Assembly: GCA_963730225.1 (NCBI GenBank)
Contig: CAVSQX010000002.1
Coordinates: 496,001 to 560,000, forward strand
Source: CAVSQX01 sp963730225
GTDB taxonomy: Bacteria > Planctomycetota > Phycisphaerae > Tepidisphaerales > Tepidisphaeraceae
DNA: 64,000 nucleotides
Direction: 5' to 3'
Part shown: piece by piece, positions 18,641 to 27,372 of the stretch
How positions within the stretch are numbered: the first letter of the stretch is position 1
Layout: each line of letters begins with the position of its first letter
Program-made: the position numbers and the translations under genes
The notes under the pieces: model-generated
Told to the model about the DNA's origin: nothing
The model's input: the letters and a program-made list of their open reading frames with translations, nothing else
Database searches by the model: none

Positions 18641-19617
18641 TGCGAAAGGTTCTGATCACCGGCGGCGCGGGATTCGTCGGCCGACATTTCGTGCGCCGCT
18701 TCCTCGAGTTGGGCGACGAGGTTCACGCCGTCGACAACCTGGCCCAGTACACCGGCGGAATTCATCCCGACGCCGGCTGGCCGCTGTTTGATCCGCGCCC
18801 GCACAATCGCTTCCATTTTTATCACCAGGACTGCCGCGATTATTTTCGCCGCGTGAACGATACCGATTTTGATTACTGCCTCCATCTGGCCGCGATGGTC
18901 GGCGGGCGGTTGATGATCGAAAACAATCCACTGGCCGTCGCCGACGATCTCTCGATCGACGCCGCCTACTGGCAATGGGCGAAGGTGGCAAAGCCAAAAA
19001 AGTCCCTCTGTTTTTCCTCCAGTGCCGCGTATCCCGTGAGCCTTCAGCGGCCGGATCATTACCAGTTGCTGCGCGAAGATATGATCAATTTCGACGGCGA
19101 CATCGGCATGCCCGACATGTCCTACGGCTGGGCCAAGCTGACGTGCGAATATCTCGCCCGGCTGGCGTTTGAAAAGCACGGGCTGAAATCGGTCTGCTAT
19201 CGGCCGTTCTCCGGATACGGCGAAGATCAGGACGACGCCTATCCATTTCCGTCCATCTGCAAGCGAGTTTTGGCCAACCGCGGACAGCGGGTCCTGCACG
19301 TCTGGGGCACGGGCACCCAAATGCGCGATTTCATCCACATCGACGACTGCATCGACGGCGTCATCGGCACCATGGACAAAATCGACAACGGCGACGCCAT
19401 CAACCTGTCAACCGGAATCTTCACGAGCTTCATCGAATTCGCCCAATTGGCGGCGGAGTTGGCCGGGTATCGCCCGCAGGTTTTGGGAATGAGCGATAAA
19501 CCTGCCGGCGTTCATGCCCGCGGCGGCAACACGGCCAAGCAGGTGGCACTCGGCTTTCGCTACCAAATCGACTTCCGCACCGGAATTCAGCGAGCTTTAA
19601 ATCATTTTAGCCGCTAA
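18640..19617 (+). CDS. NAD-dependent nucleotide-sugar epimerase/dehydratase
   Basis: This 325-residue extended SDR enzyme has the Rossmann motif GGAGFVG (about 8-14), the strand SSSAAYP, the catalytic pair Y-x3-K in SYGWAK, and the substrate-lid segment GTGTQMRDFIHIDDCIDG near 225-242. Such enzymes epimerise or dehydrate NDP-sugars to supply transferases. GDP-mannose or UDP-hexose substrates are plausible. The ATG at 18640 overlaps the previous stop, coupling it to the STELLO-like gene. Together they suggest activated-sugar supply and transfer. Confidence 0.82.
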   Translation: MRKVLITGGAGFVGRHFVRRFLELGDEVHAVDNLAQYTGGIHPDAGWPLFDPRPHNRFHFYHQDCRDYFRRVNDTDFDYCLHLAAMVGGRLMIENNPLAVADDLSIDAAYWQWAKVAKPKKSLCFSSSAAYPVSLQRPDHYQLLREDMINFDGDIGMPDMSYGWAKLTCEYLARLAFEKHGLKSVCYRPFSGYGEDQDDAYPFPSICKRVLANRGQRVLHVWGTGTQMRDFIHIDDCIDGVIGTMDKIDNGDAINLSTGIFTSFIEFAQLAAELAGYRPQVLGMSDKPAGVHARGGNTAKQVALGFRYQIDFRTGIQRALNHFSR

Positions 19618-19635
19618 TCCGCATTGCAAATCTAG

Positions 19636-19665
19636 TTGACAGTGCGTTAAATGCGTGCATATATT
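19636..19665 (+). promoter_or_regulatory. Near-consensus sigma-70 promoter for the sigma-54 activator gene
   Basis: TTGACA (19636-19641), an 18-base spacer and TATATT (19660-19665) precede the gene. The predicted transcription start (about 19672) lies downstream of the in-frame ATG at 19651, which rules that codon out and favours the ATG at 19705. Confidence 0.8.
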
Positions 19666-19704
19666 GTCATCAATCTGCGCACTCTCACGCACAGGGAGCG
19701 GGCA

Positions 19705-21303
19705 ATGAACGGACGAGCTGACCAGGAAATATCCATTCTAAATGAGATCGGTGCTCTCCTTTCCTCAACGCTGGAGCTGCGTGAAGCGTTCGCAAAAATG
19801 ATGCAAATCATTTCAGAGAAACTAAATATGAATCGGGGGGCGCTCGTAATGCTCGATGAATCGACGGGCCGACTGCGCACTGAGGCGGCAGCCGACATGT
19901 CCCCGGAGGATATCGGGCGCGGAAAATATGCGTTGGGAGAAGGAGTCACGGGCAATGTGGTTGCCACCGGCCGGGCGCGGATCATTCCGGATGTGCGAAA
20001 TGAGCCGGATTTTTTGAATCGCACTGGTCGCGTCGATCCCGCTTCTCCGTCACCGATCAGTTTTTTCTGCGTGCCCATTCGCATCGAAGGCCGAACCGCC
20101 GGGGCCCTTTCGGTGGATAAGCCCTTCGAGAGCGAAGCTCAGTTGGAAAGCGATCATGCCTTTCTGACCATCATCGCGGCGTTTCTCGCCCAGGCGATCC
20201 AGATCAACCGGATGGTGATGCGGCAGAAGGACGAGCTGCTGGAAGAAAACGCGCAGCTGCGTGCGCAGGTGCGCGATCGGTATCGCTTCGAGAACATCAT
20301 CGGCGATTCGCCGGCGATGCACGAAGTCTTCGCAACGGTGGGCCAGGTCGCCAACAGCCGGGCGACCGTGCTGCTGCTTGGCGAAACCGGCACCGGCAAG
20401 GAAATGATCGCCAAGGCGATTCACTACAACAGTCCGCGCAAGGAAAAGCCGTTTGTGCGGGTGAACTGCGGCGCGTTGACCGGCACGCTGCTGGAATCGG
20501 AATTGTTCGGCCACGTCAAAGGTTCGTTCACCGGCGCCATCCGCGACAAGATCGGCCGCTTCGAGGCGGCCGACGGCGGTACCATTTTTCTCGACGAGAT
20601 CGGCACGCTCGAACCACAACTTCAGGTGAAACTGCTGCGCGTCTTGCAGGAGCGCGAATTCGAGCGCGTCGGAGACACGCAAACCGTGAAAGTGGAAGTG
20701 CGCGTAATCGCCGCCACCAATGTCGATCTTCAGGAAGAAGTCGCCAAGGAAAATTTCCGCGAGGATTTATTCTATCGGCTGAATGTCGTGCCGGTCTATC
20801 TTCCGCCGCTGCGAAATCGGCGGGAGGATATTCCACGGCTCATCGATTATTTCCTCGACAAATACAATTCCCTCAACGATCGTCGGCTGCGGCGAATCAG
20901 CCGGGACATGTTGAATGTTCTGCTGCGATATCCCTGGCCGGGCAACGTCCGCGAATTGGAAAATGCGATCGAGCGGGCCGTGGTGCTGAGCAACGGCGAG
21001 GATTTTACCGAGGATTTGCTGCCCCTGAGCGTGCGAATGTTCGCGGCCCAGCGCCGCACCAATCAGGCCAGCGAATCGATCGAAAGTCTCACCCGCCGAT
21101 TGGCCGAGCAGGCCATCGCGGATTATGAATTGCGCGAAGGGGAAATCTATCAACTCGTGATGGATCAGATCGAGCATGCCCTTATCGACAAAGCCCTGGG
21201 CAAGTGCGGCGGAGTGAAAACCAAGGCGGCCGATTTCCTGGGCATCAACCGCAACACGCTGAACAAGAAGGTCAAGGAATTGGGGATTGAAGCCGCCGAT
21301 TGA
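19705..21303 (+). CDS. GAF-AAA+ sigma-54-dependent activator (NifA-type layout)
   Basis: This 532-residue regulator has an N-terminal GAF domain (about 10-165), a coiled linker, the AAA+ domain (about 195-430) and a Fis-type helix-turn-helix (about 490-530, KTKAADFLGINRNTLNKK). Walker A is GETGTGKE, Walker B is GGTIFLDEIG, and the arginine-finger/second-region segment is PWPGNVREL. The sigma-54 contact loop reads GSFTGA, not the standard GAFTGA. The start is supported by AGGGAG at 19693-19698 and by the promoter position. Its targets are not in evidence. A GAF input suggests response to a small ligand or redox signal. Confidence 0.9.
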   Translation: MNGRADQEISILNEIGALLSSTLELREAFAKMMQIISEKLNMNRGALVMLDESTGRLRTEAAADMSPEDIGRGKYALGEGVTGNVVATGRARIIPDVRNEPDFLNRTGRVDPASPSPISFFCVPIRIEGRTAGALSVDKPFESEAQLESDHAFLTIIAAFLAQAIQINRMVMRQKDELLEENAQLRAQVRDRYRFENIIGDSPAMHEVFATVGQVANSRATVLLLGETGTGKEMIAKAIHYNSPRKEKPFVRVNCGALTGTLLESELFGHVKGSFTGAIRDKIGRFEAADGGTIFLDEIGTLEPQLQVKLLRVLQEREFERVGDTQTVKVEVRVIAATNVDLQEEVAKENFREDLFYRLNVVPVYLPPLRNRREDIPRLIDYFLDKYNSLNDRRLRRISRDMLNVLLRYPWPGNVRELENAIERAVVLSNGEDFTEDLLPLSVRMFAAQRRTNQASESIESLTRRLAEQAIADYELREGEIYQLVMDQIEHALIDKALGKCGGVKTKAADFLGINRNTLNKKVKELGIEAAD

Positions 21304-21317
21304 CGACGGAATCGGCC

Positions 21318-22034
21318 ATGCGGCTCGACGTTCTGCTCACGCCAGCCGATGTTTCTCCCGGCAAAATCGCCGATCGAGTCGTCGTTGTCTTCGATGTGCT
21401 GCGAGCCACAACCACCATGACGGCGGCGCTGGCGGCGGGAGTCGGGGAAATCCGGATTTTCGATTCCATCGACGCCGCACGATCGGCGGCCCAGCAAACT
21501 GTCGGAGCCATCCTGTGCGGCGAGCGGAATTGCCTCGCCCCGCCGGGATTTGATTTGGGAAACAGTCCGGGCGTTTTCAAGCCATCCGCTCACGGCGGCA
21601 AGACTCTTTTCATGGCCACCACCAACGGCACGCGCGCAGTGCTGGCCGGCGCACAAGGTAAGCAGGCGTTGATCGGCGCCCTGGTAAACGCCGCCGCGGT
21701 GGCCCAGCGCCTGGGCTCACTCGCGCCAGATGTCACTCTGCTGTGCGCCGGCACCGATGGGCAGCCGGCGATGGAGGATCTGCTTGGAGCCGGCGCGGTC
21801 ATTGACGCGCTTTGGGCACAAACGGAGCTGGAGCTGGAAAACGATTCGGCCCGGATGGCTCAGCGGCTGTTTCGCGCCTGCCGAGCCGATTTGCCCGCCG
21901 CTTTGGCCGATAGTGCGGGCGGGAAAAACGTGTCGGCCGCCGGATTGGCGGCCGACATCGACTTGGCGTCGCGGCTCGATTCAATTCCCATCGTCGGGCA
22001 GGTTCGTCCCTCGCCGCTGCGCGTCGTGCCCTAG
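21318..22034 (+). CDS. comB: 2-phosphosulfolactate phosphatase (ComB family)
   Basis: This 238-residue protein shows the ComB pattern: VVVFDVLRATTTMTAAL near the N-terminus, GERNCLAPPGFDLGNSP in the middle and FMATTNGTRAV after it. ComB removes phosphate from (2R)-phosphosulfolactate in coenzyme M or sulfolactate pathways. In bacteria the physiological role is often unclear. The ATG at 21318 was preferred to a TTG at 21300 overlapping the activator stop. It is likely co-transcribed with the activator. Its stop is one base from the convergent ompH-like stop. Confidence 0.85.
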   Translation: MRLDVLLTPADVSPGKIADRVVVVFDVLRATTTMTAALAAGVGEIRIFDSIDAARSAAQQTVGAILCGERNCLAPPGFDLGNSPGVFKPSAHGGKTLFMATTNGTRAVLAGAQGKQALIGALVNAAAVAQRLGSLAPDVTLLCAGTDGQPAMEDLLGAGAVIDALWAQTELELENDSARMAQRLFRACRADLPAALADSAGGKNVSAAGLAADIDLASRLDSIPIVGQVRPSPLRVVP

Positions 22035-22035
22035 C

Positions 22036-22671
22036 TCATTTGCCGCCAGCCGGGGCGCCGCCTGTGCTGGTGTTGCCCGATTTGTATTTCGCGTCCAACA
22101 CGGTGATGACTTCACTGGAGATATCAATCTGCGGCGTGACGTACATCACGTTGTGTTGGGCCATCAACTGCGCCATCGCATCGGGCGTCAAATCCTGCAC
22201 GTTCGGCGGAAAATCGCTCGCTTCGGTAATGACCAGGTCAAAGCCCTTCTCCTTGGCGACATCGGCGACGCTCGCCTCGATTTCCTCGAACAACATCTTG
22301 AGCGTCCTGCTTTGGCCGCGCTGGAATTGAAGCTTCTTCAATTGAAGTTGGCTTTCGTCTTCGACGTGATCCTTATCGAAGGTCTGCACCGCCTGGTCGT
22401 ATTGATCGGTGCCGGGCTTGGGACCGTTGACGATGTTCTGCTGCTCACTGGCCAAATCCGCCTGGTCTTTGTCCGCCAGGGTTTTCATGCTGCTCTGATC
22501 GGCCTCCCATTTGGCGCGAATGTCCTTGAATTCCTGCATGGAGCTCAGGACTTTGCTCACATTCACCACGGCGACGTGAGTCGGGGCGCCGGCTGGCGCG
22601 TTCTGGGCAACGGTCGGTAACGCGGTAATTCCGCACACGAGGGCCGACAAAGCAGCGAGACGCAGTTTCAT
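22036..22671 (-). CDS. OmpH/Skp-like periplasmic chaperone
   Basis: This 211-residue protein has a signal peptide (MKLRLAALSALVCGITALPTVAQ) and a long charged helical middle (about 40-165) rich in K, E, D and Q, as in Skp/OmpH. The VAVVNVSKVLSSMQEFKDI start of the mature domain and the C-terminal YVTPQIDISSEVITVL are family-typical. Skp holds outer-membrane proteins in the periplasm for BamA. Its position directly downstream of bamA on the same strand supports this. Start: ATG 22671 after AAAGGA. The upstream extension to 22746 has no signal-peptide logic. Confidence 0.85.
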   Translation of the reverse strand: MKLRLAALSALVCGITALPTVAQNAPAGAPTHVAVVNVSKVLSSMQEFKDIRAKWEADQSSMKTLADKDQADLASEQQNIVNGPKPGTDQYDQAVQTFDKDHVEDESQLQLKKLQFQRGQSRTLKMLFEEIEASVADVAKEKGFDLVITEASDFPPNVQDLTPDAMAQLMAQHNVMYVTPQIDISSEVITVLDAKYKSGNTSTGGAPAGGK

Positions 22672-22812
22672 GATTTTCGATCCTTTCTCAAATGGATTGA
22701 TTTCGTTTCGTATCTGGAGTGTACCCCAATTTGCCTCCGCCGTCACACACGCGCCGGCAGCTACGCAGTTGCAAAATAACGCGGCGGCGACTCCAACCGG
22801 GTCCGATAACCC

Positions 22813-25341
22813 TCAAAAGTTGGACCCGAACGCAAAACTGAAAAACTGTACTTGATCCTGCGATGTCTTGGCAACCGGGATGGCAAAGTCCAAAGCGATC
22901 GGGGCCTGCGGCAAAAACGGCAAGACCAGACGAATGCCAAAGCCGACGCTGGCTCGAAGGTTGTAGATTCGAATGTCCTGTTCAACGGTTCCCACATCGG
23001 TAAATACGACGCCGCGAAGGCTCTCGCCGTATATCGGATAATTCAGCTCAACAGTTCCAACCAGATTCAGATCCCCGCCCACCGGGTCCAGGTCCCGCCC
23101 GGCGCGCGGGCTGATGCCGCGGTATTCGAATCCTCGCACGCTGCCGATCCCGCCTCCGTAGAATTTCTCGTAGAACGGAGCGTCCCCGAGGATGTAGCCG
23201 CCGTTGAGATGCAGCGCCAAAACGGTTTTGCGATCCACCAGATCCTCGGCAAGCGTCTGATAGGCGTTGAACGCCGCGGCGAACTTTTGAAAGTAGAATT
23301 GGCCTCCCAAAGCACCGTAGCCAAAGTAATCCAGAGTCGTGCTCGTCCCGCGGAACAGCAGCGGACCGCGGTTGGTGGTGTCGCGGCTGATCTCCAGGTT
23401 GGCGCTGGTGATCTGGCTGTTGCCCGCCAATTCGATGACCTGCGGAGCGCGCGGGGTGCGAAGATGCGTTTCGGGAAATCCATCGGGCCCGATCACCGGC
23501 AACCCCGTCACCGGATCCACCGTCGTGATGCGCTCGTTCAGCGGCGCGTAATCCTGAATGTCGTGCACATCGACATTCTCTCCCCGCAGCGTCACCGACG
23601 TCGACCAGATGTAATTGAGACGTTTGCCCAGCGTGATCCGCGCCCCGGCCCGGGCTTCGTCCCAGGCTTCCCGGATGTAATCCTGGTAGTACAACTCGTC
23701 GGTCATGCTGTACGGCTGATCGAACAGATACGGCTCGGAAAACAGAATGCTGGCGCTGCTGAATTCAGTGCCGGGCTCCAGCGAAACGCGAAACAGCTGC
23801 CCGGCTCCGGTGAATGCGCGATCGCTGAACAGATCGCGCCAGGTGTTGGGCGCTTCGCCCAGATCGAAATTCTTCTGCTCGTAAACCAGATTTCCCTGCA
23901 CGCCGGCGTTGCTGGTTATGCCGGCCCCGAAAGAAAACTGGGCCGTGTGCTGCTCTTCCACATGGATCAGCAGATCGCGCGTGTCCGGCTGATCGCCGAT
24001 CGGCGTGATCGTGACCGTTTTGAAATACGGAGTGCCCTGGAGCCGGTCGACCGCATCCTGCAATTCACCGCTGTTGTAGAGCTGCCCCGGCGTCACGTGC
24101 AGTTCGCGCCGCACCAGCTTGTCCATCGAATGCGCGTTTCCCGTCACAAAAATGTTCCCGATGCGAAACGGCCGACCCTCGGCGATCTCGTAGACCAACT
24201 CCACGGTCCCGGGCTGACGGTGCCAGATCAACCGCACCGGCGCGAACGGATAATCCGGCTTGCCGATTCTCAGATAATTCGGATCCGTCGACTGCGGATT
24301 GTAGATGTATCCCAGCGGGCTGTACGCCGTGACGATCGAATGCACGTCGCGCTGAAGCACGTCGGCGTCGAAATAGGTTCCTTCGACCAGATTCAGATTG
24401 GCCCGAAGCTGGGCCTCGGTCAGGCTCGTGTTGCCGGTGAACGAAACACGATCGACCTTGTAGCGCACGCCTTCGTCGATCACAAAGTCGATTTGCAGCT
24501 CCGTCTGATCCGGGGAAAAAATCAGCTTCCGGCCCACGCGCACGTCAAAAAATCCGCGCGATTGGTAGAAGTGATTCAGCGATGCCACATCGTCGTCGAC
24601 GGTTTGCGGATCGTACGTGCCCGCATTGAAAAACCAGTACCAGCGGGTGGATTTCACCTGGTCGTTCAGCTTGCCCTTCGTGTAGCTTTTGGCGCCGATG
24701 AAGTCGATCTTACGAATCGTGATATTCGGCCCCTCGACGATGTGAAAAGTCACGTCGCCGGTCCGCAGAACATCCTCCATCGAGACTTCGACGTGGGCCA
24801 GCGAGTAATTCTTCGATTGGTAGGTGCTGATCAGCGCGTTCTTGGCCAGCGTGATCCGAAACGGCTCGATGGCCTCACCGACTTTCAGATCGATTGCTTT
24901 TTCCAGTTCGCCGTTGCCGACGTGATCGTTTCCGACGAACTTGATCGAACGGATGAGCTTTTCCTCGGTGACCTGGAAAATGACGATGACGGCCTTGCCG
25001 TCGCGCGTCGGTTCGACATCGGCCTGCACATCGGAAAATCGCCGCAAGCCGTAGATGCGCTGGTAATCTTCCTGCACGGTGGCCGGATCGAATTTGTCCC
25101 CTTCGTGGGTGCGGACCAGATTGAGAATCACCTGGGAGGAAACATTCGCATTGCCTGCGACACGGACTTCCTGAACCGGCAGACCGATCAATTCCCGGGG
25201 GACGACCGAGTCCGGTGGATGCACAGCCCACTGCGCCGCGGCGGTGCTACTGAACAGGCAAGCCGTGCCGACGGCGGCAAGAAAGCCGAGCAGCGCCTGC
25301 CAACCGAATACAAGCCGCCGATTCGCCCAGCCCAAGCGCAT
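22813..25341 (-). CDS. bamA: Outer-membrane protein assembly factor BamA
   Basis: This 842-residue protein has an N-terminal hydrophobic signal region (about 14-37), a series of POTRA domains (about 50-440, starting IGLPVQEVRVAGNANV) and a C-terminal beta-barrel (about 470-842). The barrel loop motif SVRGFEYRG is present and the protein ends in aromatic F (FAFGSNF), as expected for a barrel recognised by the Bam machinery. It inserts beta-barrel proteins into the outer membrane. The ompH-like gene follows. This supports a didermic envelope, as established for planctomycetes. Confidence 0.92.
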   Translation of the reverse strand: MRLGWANRRLVFGWQALLGFLAAVGTACLFSSTAAAQWAVHPPDSVVPRELIGLPVQEVRVAGNANVSSQVILNLVRTHEGDKFDPATVQEDYQRIYGLRRFSDVQADVEPTRDGKAVIVIFQVTEEKLIRSIKFVGNDHVGNGELEKAIDLKVGEAIEPFRITLAKNALISTYQSKNYSLAHVEVSMEDVLRTGDVTFHIVEGPNITIRKIDFIGAKSYTKGKLNDQVKSTRWYWFFNAGTYDPQTVDDDVASLNHFYQSRGFFDVRVGRKLIFSPDQTELQIDFVIDEGVRYKVDRVSFTGNTSLTEAQLRANLNLVEGTYFDADVLQRDVHSIVTAYSPLGYIYNPQSTDPNYLRIGKPDYPFAPVRLIWHRQPGTVELVYEIAEGRPFRIGNIFVTGNAHSMDKLVRRELHVTPGQLYNSGELQDAVDRLQGTPYFKTVTITPIGDQPDTRDLLIHVEEQHTAQFSFGAGITSNAGVQGNLVYEQKNFDLGEAPNTWRDLFSDRAFTGAGQLFRVSLEPGTEFSSASILFSEPYLFDQPYSMTDELYYQDYIREAWDEARAGARITLGKRLNYIWSTSVTLRGENVDVHDIQDYAPLNERITTVDPVTGLPVIGPDGFPETHLRTPRAPQVIELAGNSQITSANLEISRDTTNRGPLLFRGTSTTLDYFGYGALGGQFYFQKFAAAFNAYQTLAEDLVDRKTVLALHLNGGYILGDAPFYEKFYGGGIGSVRGFEYRGISPRAGRDLDPVGGDLNLVGTVELNYPIYGESLRGVVFTDVGTVEQDIRIYNLRASVGFGIRLVLPFLPQAPIALDFAIPVAKTSQDQVQFFSFAFGSNF

Positions 25342-25442
25342 CCAATCTCACGTCCGGTGAACAAGATCTTCGAGCCAATGCAGCGGCAGTTTAGCGGCGC
25401 TGGAAGTGATGTCAAAACGCCGCGGCCGCTGCGATCGGAAAA

Positions 25443-26249
25443 TTAGTGGATATGAACGCCGGCAATTTTTTTCCCCGCCGCGGGGAAGTCCAGGCCCAAT
25501 TTCTTTAGCGTGCGCACGATCGTGTCGGACAAAACCCAGTTGCGGAACCATTTGCGATTCGCCGGCACCACGTACCACGGGGCCGCTTCGGTCGAGCATT
25601 TCCCCAGCGCATCCTGGTACGCCTCCATATATTCGTGCCAGAATTTCCGCTCGTGCACGTCGTTGTGATCGAATTTCCAGTGCTTCTCTTTGTCGTCCAG
25701 CCGCGCTTGCAGCCGGCATTTCTGTTCGTCCTTGGAAATGTGCAGGAAAAATTTGATGATCGTCGTGCCTTCGTCGGATAGCAGCCTCTCGAAGTGGTTG
25801 ATCAGATCGAAACGCTTCGACCAGATTTTTTTAGGAACCAGATCGTGCACCCGCTCCACCAGCACGCTTTCGTAATGCGATCGGTTGAAGATTCCAATCA
25901 TCCCCTTGCACGGAGTGGCCGCGTGGATTCGCCACAGAAAATCGTGCTTGAGCTCCAGCGGGGTCGGCTGTTTGAAGCTGGTCACCTGGCATCCCTGCGG
26001 GTTCACGCCGCTGAACACGTGTTTGATCGCCCCGTCCTTCCCGCCGGTGTCCATCGCCTGAATCGCGATCAACAGCCCGTGCTTCGACTGCGCGTACAGT
26101 CGCTCCTGAAGGTCCGCGAGCTTTTTGAGATTTTTGTCAACCGAGTCCTTGGCGTCGTCTTTGTCTTTGAACGAACCGGTGTCGTCCGGATCGTGGTCGG
26201 AAAGACGAAACGTCTTTCCCGGCCGAACCAGATACGGGGAATCAATCAT
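25443..26249 (-). CDS. Polyphosphate kinase 2 family protein
   Basis: This 268-residue protein of the PPK2 family has the Walker A-like QAMDTGGKDGAIKHV, the lid segment IFNRSHYESVLVERVH and RFDLINHFERLL. PPK2 enzymes transfer phosphate between polyphosphate and nucleoside mono- or diphosphates. A single-domain copy of this size could make ATP or ADP from polyphosphate. Substrate preference cannot be read directly. It starts eight bases inside the ygfZ-like gene end, so the two are translationally linked. The next gene downstream on this strand, bamA, begins 101 bases later. Confidence 0.88.
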   Translation of the reverse strand: MIDSPYLVRPGKTFRLSDHDPDDTGSFKDKDDAKDSVDKNLKKLADLQERLYAQSKHGLLIAIQAMDTGGKDGAIKHVFSGVNPQGCQVTSFKQPTPLELKHDFLWRIHAATPCKGMIGIFNRSHYESVLVERVHDLVPKKIWSKRFDLINHFERLLSDEGTTIIKFFLHISKDEQKCRLQARLDDKEKHWKFDHNDVHERKFWHEYMEAYQDALGKCSTEAAPWYVVPANRKWFRNWVLSDTIVRTLKKLGLDFPAAGKKIAGVHIH

Positions 26250-27372
26250 GAGCGGTTCCTTTTTCCGAGCCGAAAAACGGCAGATCGCAGACGACGCCTC
26301 GCCGCATAGTTCCCTCGGCCGGAGCGTGCACGGCCGAACCGGTGGCGATGAACGGCTTCTTCACCAATCCCAAAGCGATCGCCGCGTTGGAAAGAATCGG
26401 CGAAATCGTGCTGCTGGTGATTCCGCCGATTGGGTTCGATTGATCGTCGTTGATCGGCGAGCCCGCCAGCGGCAGGGCGTCGTCGGCGAATCGAATTCCT
26501 ACCAACTGCTTTGCGACTTGCTGCCGAGCGTGCATGCGAGCGACGATTTCCTGCCCCGCGTAACACCCCTTCGTGAAGCTGACCGCGCGCGACAGTTGTC
26601 CGGTCTCGGCGGGAAGAATGGTGTCGTCGAAATCGATGCCGAAGATCGGCCGCCCGCCTTCGATGCGTGTGGCGTTGAACGCCGCCCAGCCGATCGGCCG
26701 CAGCGGCCGCTTGCCGATCTCGCCGCTGTTTTGCGAGAGCAGATTCATCCACAAAAACCGCGCCGATTCGATCGGAACCACCAGGTGATAGCCAGGAACG
26801 CCAGCAGGATCGTCTCGCCAGAAAATGGTCTTGATTCCCAGCAGATCGCCCTGGTGCACGCACATCGCCTCGATCGTTGGCCCGGCGATCGCGCCGGCGC
26901 CGGGGCCGTGCAGGGCGATTTCGTGCAGGCCGGGCTGGGAAATCTGCACCTGTTCGGAGAACAGATATTTTTCCAGATGCTGACGGATCGCCGCGACGAT
27001 GCGCCAATCCAGCTCCAGCAGCGTGCTGTCGCCCAGTTCCAAAACATTGACGTCGGCGATGATCCGCCCGCTGCGGGCATTGAGAAAAAATGCGTAGACG
27101 GCCCTGCCGCCCGCCAGCGGCGTTTTGGTTTCCTTGTCGTACGTTTCGTTCGTGAGAAGATTGTTCAAAAAAGAAAGGCGATCGCGGCCCGTGAGCTGGA
27201 GAAATCCGCGCTGAGGAAGATCGATCATGCCGACGGATTTACGAATGGCGGCGTATTCGACCGGCGGCTGGCCGAACGTGGAAACGATCTCGACGCCCGC
27301 CCATGGCTGGAATTCAGCCTGGGCCTGCTGATGAATTTCCAATAGCGGGTTGGATGATTCGGCCGCAATCAT
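26242..27372 (-). CDS. YgfZ/GcvT-like folate-binding protein
   Basis: This 376-residue protein of the GcvT/YgfZ superfamily carries the YgfZ signature KGCYAGQE near residue 273. It opens with an IDLPQRGFLQLTGRDRLSFLNN segment, the tetrahydrofolate-binding domain. YgfZ proteins help assemble or repair iron-sulfur enzymes with tetrahydrofolate. Activity in planctomycetes is inferred. ATG 27372 is adjacent to the stop of the sulfotransferase gene (27373-27375), and its 3' end overlaps the PPK2 gene, giving a three-gene minus-strand unit. Confidence 0.85.
   Translation of the reverse strand: MIAAESSNPLLEIHQQAQAEFQPWAGVEIVSTFGQPPVEYAAIRKSVGMIDLPQRGFLQLTGRDRLSFLNNLLTNETYDKETKTPLAGGRAVYAFFLNARSGRIIADVNVLELGDSTLLELDWRIVAAIRQHLEKYLFSEQVQISQPGLHEIALHGPGAGAIAGPTIEAMCVHQGDLLGIKTIFWRDDPAGVPGYHLVVPIESARFLWMNLLSQNSGEIGKRPLRPIGWAAFNATRIEGGRPIFGIDFDDTILPAETGQLSRAVSFTKGCYAGQEIVARMHARQQVAKQLVGIRFADDALPLAGSPINDDQSNPIGGITSSTISPILSNAAIALGLVKKPFIATGSAVHAPAEGTMRRGVVCDLPFFGSEKGTAHD

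Noticed and set aside
22852..25446. 864-residue frame on the plus strand opposite bamA
   Set aside because: It mirrors the bamA coding frame and has the low-hydrophobicity, Arg/His/Asp-rich composition typical of antisense shadows in GC-rich DNA. BamA features are unmistakable on the other strand.
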